A DNA stretch of 11,342 nucleotides from Mageeibacillus sp. UBA5734. Lineage in GTDB: Bacteria > Bacillota > Clostridia > Saccharofermentanales > UBA5734. The position numbers and the translations under genes were made by a program. The stretch is from positions 1 to 11,342 of the forward strand of contig DIGA01000037.1 in the NCBI GenBank assembly GCA_002419365.1. The letters run 5' to 3'. Numbering within the stretch: position 1 is the stretch's first letter; every line of letters begins with the position of its first letter. The notes beneath the pieces are model-generated. The model was not told the DNA's origin, ran no database searches, and worked only from the letters and a program-made list of their open reading frames with translations. Below are positions 7,391 to 11,342 of this stretch, in pieces.

Positions 7391-8431
7391 ATGACTCACC
7401 AATCAAGTCAGGCAAGTCAGGATGGTATGGCAATGGAACGACCCCTGGTCAGTATCGTAGTGCCAATTTATAAAGTCGAAAAATATCTCGAGCGTTGCCT
7501 GGATTCTCTGGTGGCCCAGGACTACCGCCCCTTGGAAGTGATCCTGGTCAATGACGGTTCGCCCGATGGCTGTGGCGATATCATTCACCGCTACGAAGCC
7601 CGTTATCCAATTTTCCGCTCCCTCTGGCAGGAAAACCAGGGTCTTGCCGCAGCTCGCAACAATGGCATCGCCCTGGCCACCGGCAAATACATCGCCCTGG
7701 TCGATTCAGATGATTATGTCGAGCCCGATTTCATCAGTAGCATGGCAGATCTGGCTGAGGAACGCCAGGCCGACATCGTCATGGGCAATTTCTACATCGA
7801 TTTCCCCCGCGGTGGCATCAAGATCCCCTTCCGGATGCTGACCATGCACAAAAACCTCTCCGGTGAAGAAGCCGCCCAGATGTCATTGACCTTGCTGCGC
7901 ATCCCCGCTTTTGCCTGGAACAAGCTCTATCGCCGCGAACTATTTGCCGACCACAACATTTCCTACCCCTCGATCTATTACGAGGACGTGGCCACAACTT
8001 CGCGCCTTTTGATCAAATCCGGCCGGGTAGCGATCCAGCAAAAGCCGGTCTACCATTATTGCCTGCGCAGCACTGGTATCACCGGCAATTTCCGGATGAA
8101 AAATGTCAATGACTATCTCAAAGCCGTCGATATTGTGCGTCATTTCATCTGGGACCAGCAACTCTGGACGACCTGGAAACGCCCGTACCGTGCGTTCCTG
8201 CGCACCGTTGAAGCCCAACTGTTCCTGGCGATCGTTCTGCAGATGAACCAGATGTCGGTCAGAAAACGCCAGCACCTGATGCGCCAGGTCCATCACCGGA
8301 TCCGTCGTCTGGCCGCTCCCCCCGTGACTGGCGAGATCAGTGCAGAATATGAGCAAAGCATCTTCGCCCTGCCTCTGCGCCTCTTCAAAAAGGCCACCGC
8401 CTTCCGCTGGATCCGCGGCGGCAAAGAGTAA
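7391..8431 (+). CDS. Family 2 glycosyltransferase (GT-A fold)
   Basis: Transfers a sugar from a nucleotide-sugar donor, most likely onto a cell-surface polysaccharide or glycolipid; the exact donor and acceptor cannot be read. The N-terminal GT-A signature is complete: SIVVPIYKVEKYLERCL, then VNDGSPDG with D55 for the nucleotide, ENQGLAAARNNG, and the metal-binding DSDD at 105-108. YYEDV (E198-D199) sits where the family has its catalytic ED. No TM segment is present, and the basic C-terminal part (about 270-346) could lie against the membrane. Start uncertain: ATG 7391 gives 346 aa, but its ribosome site is inside a hairpin. ATG 7427 (334 aa, AGGA 4 nt upstream) or ATG 7433 (332 aa) would place the start close to the fold's first strand, as in many relatives. 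The gene is divergent from the membrane-protein operon, and no polysaccharide cluster surrounds it in this window. Confidence 0.92.
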   Translation: MTHQSSQASQDGMAMERPLVSIVVPIYKVEKYLERCLDSLVAQDYRPLEVILVNDGSPDGCGDIIHRYEARYPIFRSLWQENQGLAAARNNGIALATGKYIALVDSDDYVEPDFISSMADLAEERQADIVMGNFYIDFPRGGIKIPFRMLTMHKNLSGEEAAQMSLTLLRIPAFAWNKLYRRELFADHNISYPSIYYEDVATTSRLLIKSGRVAIQQKPVYHYCLRSTGITGNFRMKNVNDYLKAVDIVRHFIWDQQLWTTWKRPYRAFLRTVEAQLFLAIVLQMNQMSVRKRQHLMRQVHHRIRRLAAPPVTGEISAEYEQSIFALPLRLFKKATAFRWIRGGKE

Positions 8432-8487
8432 GGGGACAAGCAAAGAGCTGTTTGACCCTGTAATAATTCTGATGGCGTAATCGGGTG

Positions 8488-8493
8488 TATAAT
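8488..8493 (+). promoter_or_regulatory. -10 element for the subtilase gene
   Basis: A perfect TATAAT lies 80 nt before the start codon, with only a weak -35 region upstream. It sits between the arms of a distant inverted repeat (AAAGAGCT 8442-8449 and AGCTCTTT 8503-8510). Confidence 0.45.
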
Positions 8494-8572
8494 AATAGTG
8501 ATAGCTCTTTATTTTTAAATGCAAATTGATCATTCAGTCTGCACTTGAAATCGTTCCCGAGGAGGTGGTTGT

Positions 8573-10462
8573 ATGCGGTTTAAAGCATGGGCCAGTTACA
8601 TGCTGGTCATACTCATGCTCGTGGCAATTCTCCCCATTTCAGCGGTCAGTGCCGCTTCAGATCCCTTGCAGGTGTATGCAAACCTGGGGAAATCTGATGT
8701 TGCATTTGTCCCGGATGAAATCGTTGTCAAGTTCAAGAATGACCACAAACCTTTCCAGGTGATCAAAGTCCCAGAGGGCAGGGTCAAGGAAAAGGTGCAG
8801 GAGTACGCTCGCAGGCCGGATGTGGTCTTTGCCGAGCCTAACTATTACGCGCAGGCCTTTGCCGCCCCCAGCGATCCGTACTACGCACTCCAGTGGAATT
8901 TTGCCACTGAAGACAAAGGCGGCATCAACCTGGAGTCTGCCTGGACGGAATCGACCGGAGCAGATGTGATCGTGGCGATCGTCGATACCGGCATCGCTTA
9001 TGAGAATTATGGCAATTTTGTCCTGGCCCCGGACTTGGCCGGTACACATTTTGTCAAAGGCTATGACTTCGTCAACAACGACGACCACGCCAACGATGAC
9101 AATAGCCATGGCACACATGTGGCCGGCACCGTTGCCCAGAGCACAAACAATGCCATCGGCGTCGCGGGCATCGCCTACAACGCCTCTCTGATGCCAGTTA
9201 AAGTCCTCAATAAAAAGGGCTCTGGCACCTATACCGCCATAGCCAATGGAATTTATTTTGCCGCCGAAAACGGGGCAGACGTGATCAACATGAGCTTGGG
9301 CGGTCCTTATCCATCCACCCTACTTGAAAATGCGCTGGCGAATGCCCATAGCAATGGCGTTACCATCGTCGCTGCTGCCGGCAATGATGGCACAGGCACA
9401 GTCAGCTATCCTGCCGCATATGATGAATATGTCATCGCAGTCGGAGCTACGCGTGTGGACAAAACCCTCGCCTATTACTCCAACTGGGGCTCGAGACTTG
9501 ATCTGGTCGCACCCGGTGGTGACGTTAACGTTGACCAGAACGGTGATGGCTACAAGGATGGCATTCTCCAGAACACCTTCAATCCCACCACCAAAGTGGT
9601 CAGTGACTTCGGCTATTATTTCTTCCAGGGTACCTCGATGGCATCCCCGCATGTCGCCGGTGTCGCCGCCCTGGTCATCGCCAAAGGGATTGCGAACAAT
9701 CCAGCTGGAGTACAGGCAGTTCTGCAGACCACAGCACTCGATCTCGGCGCAGAAGGGCGAGATGATCTGTATGGCTATGGCCTGGTCGATGCAGGCAAGG
9801 CACTGAATGCAACGGTCGAGCCTCCGCCAGATGAGAACACAGCGCCAACTGCAGATCCTCAGTCGGTAACAACAATGTTCAATACACCTGTGACGATTAC
9901 ATTGACTGGTAGCGATCCAGAGGGGGATTCACTAACTTACGAGATTGTGACGGGGCCTGCTCATGGCGTCCTGTCAGGTACTGCCCCTTCGCTCACCTAC
10001 ACGCCTAATGCAGAATTTTCCGGTGATGATTCCTTTACCTTCAGCGTGTTTGATAGTGAATTGCATAGCAATCCAGCCACTGTCAGCATCACCGTCAATC
10101 CAGCCACACCTCCGCCGGAGAATCCAGAATTGGACGTAAACATTGTAATGGCGACATCTGGCAAGAAGGCCGGCAAAAACTATTTTGTCTGGGCCACGGC
10201 TACAGTCACCGCTTCTTTGGATAGTGATCCTCTTGCCGGAGCTACGGTAACTGGGCATTGGATCGATGCCACAACCGATCTCGATACCGGCATCACTGAT
10301 ACTGCGGGCACGGTGAACCTGGTTTCGGATCAGGTCAAAGCGAGCACATCTTCACTGACCTTCACATTCGTTGTCGATCAGATCACAAAGGATGGTGTCA
10401 CTTATGCTTTGCCAGAAGGTGGCACATCAGGATCGATCATCTACACCCCACCTGCAAATTAG
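8573..10462 (+). CDS. Secreted S8 (subtilisin-like) serine protease with Ig-like C-terminal domains
   Basis: An exported endopeptidase of 629 residues. A signal peptide (1-27, cleavage near AVSA) is followed by a prodomain of about 70 residues beginning VPDEIVVKFK and ending near FAEPNYYAQ, the fold that inhibits and chaperones the protease until removed. The catalytic domain has all key residues: Asp138 in AIVDTGIAY, His179 in NSHGTHVAGT, oxyanion Asn271 in AAAGNDG, and Ser355 in GTSMASPHVAG. After PPPDEN comes a cadherin-like/Big_9-type beta domain (about 421-513; SDPEGDSLTYEIV, YTPNAEFSGDDSFTFSV). After PPPENPELDV comes a second beta-rich domain (about 518-629), possibly substrate- or matrix-binding. 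There is no LPxTG, SLH or C-terminal TM, so release into the medium is expected. The start is firm: AGGAGG lies 7 nt before ATG 8573. It is a single-gene unit with its own promoter and terminator. Confidence 0.96.
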   Translation: MRFKAWASYMLVILMLVAILPISAVSAASDPLQVYANLGKSDVAFVPDEIVVKFKNDHKPFQVIKVPEGRVKEKVQEYARRPDVVFAEPNYYAQAFAAPSDPYYALQWNFATEDKGGINLESAWTESTGADVIVAIVDTGIAYENYGNFVLAPDLAGTHFVKGYDFVNNDDHANDDNSHGTHVAGTVAQSTNNAIGVAGIAYNASLMPVKVLNKKGSGTYTAIANGIYFAAENGADVINMSLGGPYPSTLLENALANAHSNGVTIVAAAGNDGTGTVSYPAAYDEYVIAVGATRVDKTLAYYSNWGSRLDLVAPGGDVNVDQNGDGYKDGILQNTFNPTTKVVSDFGYYFFQGTSMASPHVAGVAALVIAKGIANNPAGVQAVLQTTALDLGAEGRDDLYGYGLVDAGKALNATVEPPPDENTAPTADPQSVTTMFNTPVTITLTGSDPEGDSLTYEIVTGPAHGVLSGTAPSLTYTPNAEFSGDDSFTFSVFDSELHSNPATVSITVNPATPPPENPELDVNIVMATSGKKAGKNYFVWATATVTASLDSDPLAGATVTGHWIDATTDLDTGITDTAGTVNLVSDQVKASTSSLTFTFVVDQITKDGVTYALPEGGTSGSIIYTPPAN

Positions 10463-10475
10463 TCATTCTTAGAAT

Positions 10476-10522
10476 CAATAAAGACCGCCCCCGGTGCTTT
10501 GCACCGGGGGCGGTCTTTATTG
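10476..10522. terminator. Bidirectional intrinsic terminator, 22-bp perfect stem
   Basis: Left arm 10476-10497 and right arm 10501-10522 are exact reverse complements around a TTT loop. The GC core (CCGCCCCCGGTGC) is flanked by AATAAAGA on one side and TCTTTATT on the other, so a T-rich end follows the stem on both strands. It ends the subtilase transcript 14 nt after its stop and also serves the minus-strand small-gene pair. Confidence 0.93.
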
Positions 10523-10708
10523 TGCCTTGTACCAGGCCATGAGCGGTTCCAGATGATCCTCACTGACGAAATCGCCGCCGTCCTTGAGCATGGCCAGCAT
10601 TTCAATCTCTTCCGGGGATTTCCCATCCTTTTTCTCCAATGCTGGACCCATGAACCTGCTCATCGTTTTCATCATGATCGATTGATAGACTATGGCAGTG
10701 GGTTTCAT
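10517..10708 (-). CDS. Small Met-rich protein of unknown function (63 aa)
   Basis: I do not recognise it. The 63 residues contain eight methionines, an amphipathic N-terminal part (YQSIMMKTMSRFMGPAL) and an acidic C-terminal half ending MAWYKAQ. No signal peptide, TM segment or metal motif is seen. I chose ATG 10708 because it overlaps the TGA of the zinc-ribbon gene as ATGA, the standard arrangement for translational coupling. A longer version from TTG 10729 would overlap by 25 nt and lacks support. GGAAGGGG lies about 11 nt upstream of the ATG. Its TAA stop lies inside the stem of the shared terminator. It most likely acts with the zinc-ribbon protein. That it is a real gene is supported by the coupling and exact fit to the terminator, not by homology. 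Confidence 0.6.
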   Translation of the reverse strand: MKPTAIVYQSIMMKTMSRFMGPALEKKDGKSPEEIEMLAMLKDGGDFVSEDHLEPLMAWYKAQ

Positions 10709-10899
10709 TTTGCCGTTCGCCCCTTCCAATGCTGGATCGCCTTGTAGCCAACCAGGGATCCCAGCGCAGCGAGCGCGACTACACCGACATACTTGCCGCT
10801 ATCCTTTTTGACATCATCGACCAGGCGCCCGGCCTTGCGCGAGCATCGCCGGCAAAGAATGCCCTGCCCTTCCTTGCCACAACGGATACATCTGCTCAT
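10705..10899 (-). CDS. Small zinc-ribbon membrane protein (64 aa)
   Basis: Four cysteines in CIRC and CRRC (positions 4, 7, 16 and 19) form a compact CxxC-8-CxxC zinc-binding knuckle at the N-terminus. After a charged linker (DDVKKDSGK) there is one TM segment at about 38-56 (YVGVVALAALGSLVGYKAI) and a short basic tail. The basic residues on both sides make topology ambiguous, but the zinc knuckle is likely cytoplasmic. Similar tiny zinc-ribbon/TM proteins are usually annotated as hypothetical, and no function can be given. ATG 10899 is preceded by AGAGGTAGG. The stop overlaps the start of the 63-aa gene by ATGA, so the two are translated together and end at the same terminator. Confidence 0.72.
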   Translation of the reverse strand: MSRCIRCGKEGQGILCRRCSRKAGRLVDDVKKDSGKYVGVVALAALGSLVGYKAIQHWKGRTAK

Positions 10900-10954
10900 A
10901 ACCTACCTCTTGTTCACATTTTGAGCGGTACTCACCAGGGTGCCGCGCAGTTCT

Positions 10955-10984
10955 TTTATCAGTTTAGCACGACTGGGCTGACAA
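10955..10984 (-). promoter_or_regulatory. Candidate promoter for the zinc-ribbon/63-aa gene pair
   Basis: Reading leftward, TTGTCA (10984-10979, 5/6 to the -35 consensus) is followed after 18 nt by GATAAA (10960-10955, 4/6 to the -10). It would give a leader of about 50 nt to ATG 10899. Placement fits the gene pair, but the -10 is weak. Confidence 0.3.
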
Positions 10985-11342
10985 TGATCAAGAGCTTTGC
11001 GAGGGCTCTTTATCTATTACCGTGAAAAGTTTATTAAGCGACAAGGGGGTCGCGCGAAGGGTGCGCCCAAAATCGGCAATTGCCGAAATCTGCACCAGGG
11101 GTGGCGCGAAGGTTGGTCCCGCGGGCGGAACATTCACGATTTGGTGCCAGGGGTTGGCGTAGGTCTGGCACTTTGGATGGAATTTTCCACAATTGGGGTC
11201 GGTGCACCAAAACGGTAACAACTCCGGGAGGTCCGAAGACGCCTGCGGCAGTAAGCTTCTCCAGATCAAGCCAAGATCTTCCACTTATGTGCTCCGACAT
11301 AGGAAAGGAAAGTTCCGCCGCTAGTCGAGTAGGCCCGGGGAA
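10985..11342. other. Gene-free right end of the window
   Basis: Apart from the 52-bp repeats I see no supported gene here. Open frames on the minus strand across 10988-11300 overlap each other, lack ribosome sites and cross the repeats in changing frame. A 6-bp stem (AAGAGC 10990-10995, GCTCTT 11005-11010) lacks a U-run on either strand and is at best a weak terminator. The last ~120 bases have no tRNA or rRNA pattern and no insertion-sequence end that I can identify. Confidence 0.5.
11046..11201. repeat. Three tandem 52-bp degenerate repeats with internal dyads
   Basis: Units begin at 11046, 11098 and 11150, each with GGGGT, exactly 52 bp apart. Hand alignment without gaps gives 31/52 identities between units 1 and 2 and 28/52 between units 2 and 3. 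The best core is GGGGT(C/G)GCGCGAAGG in units 1 and 2. Each unit carries an AT-centred dyad near its position 28-41: TCGGCAATTGCCGA (11073-11086, perfect), GAACATTC (11128-11135) and TGGAATTTTCCA (11178-11189). A second dyad flanks the core in units 2 (ACCA/TGGT) and 3 (GTGCCAG 11144-11150 / CTGGCAC 11165-11171), with centres also 52 bp apart. A partial fourth copy (GGGGTCGGTGCACC) starts at 11195, out of phase by 7 bp. The period is not a multiple of three, so the array is unlikely to be coding. Confidence 0.6.

Noticed and set aside
11046..11201. CRISPR array
   Set aside because: Repeats and spacers are not distinguishable: whole 52-bp units are only 54-60% alike, unlike near-identical CRISPR repeats with unrelated spacers, and no cas gene is present.
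10988..11300. Two overlapping minus-strand open frames, one with CTDPNCGKFHPKC resembling a zinc knuckle
   Set aside because: No ribosome sites, the frames overlap each other, and the 52-bp repeat period would change frame from unit to unit. The cysteines are not part of a recognisable domain.
10900..11342. Insertion sequence or integron attachment site at the right end
   Set aside because: No transposase, terminal inverted repeats, target duplication or attC core site could be identified in the visible bases.

Overview
This 11.3 kb window is bacterial chromosome with six larger genes and two very small ones. Shine-Dalgarno sites are strong (AGGAGG-type), several promoters are of the extended -10 type, and base composition looks slightly above 50% G+C by eye. 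Gene content (a Cache-less SBP-GGDEF-EAL sensor, a secreted subtilase, a cytosolic family 2 glycosyltransferase) fits a Gram-positive-type anaerobe such as a clostridial Bacillota. Chloroflexota remains possible, and nothing here fixes the phylum.

Layout. (1) 1-1069, minus: a six-TM diguanylate cyclase with an intact GGEEF and an I-site, cut at its extreme C-terminus by the window edge. (2) 1267-3507, plus: a divergently transcribed c-di-GMP sensor/enzyme with signal peptide, periplasmic-type binding domain, one TM, a degenerate GSDEF domain and an intact EAL domain. Their divergent promoters lie in 1138-1203. (3) 4563-3511 and 7242-4588, minus: a two-gene operon. It encodes an 884-residue protein with about seven TM segments and a large unrecognised extracytoplasmic helical region, then an anchored seven-bladed 'Reg_prop' propeller. 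A 10-bp inverted repeat spans the stop codon between them. (4) 7391-8431, plus: a GT2 glycosyltransferase, divergent from the operon. (5) 8573-10462, plus: a secreted S8 serine protease with Ig-like C-terminal domains, ending at a strong bidirectional terminator. (6) 10899-10517, minus: a tiny zinc-ribbon/TM protein translationally coupled (ATGA) to a 63-residue Met-rich protein that shares that terminator. (7) 10900-11342: no credible gene, but three tandem 52-bp degenerate repeats with internal dyads.

How it may work together. The left third is a make/break pair for cyclic di-GMP, with the degrading enzyme apparently controlled by an extracellular small ligand. The operon in the middle places two extracytoplasmic modules (helical domain and propeller) on the membrane without any kinase, response regulator or transporter beside them. 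It is the best candidate for an undescribed system. The glycosyltransferase and subtilase act on the cell surface or outside, so surface remodelling is a plausible common theme, but this is inference from neighbourhood only.
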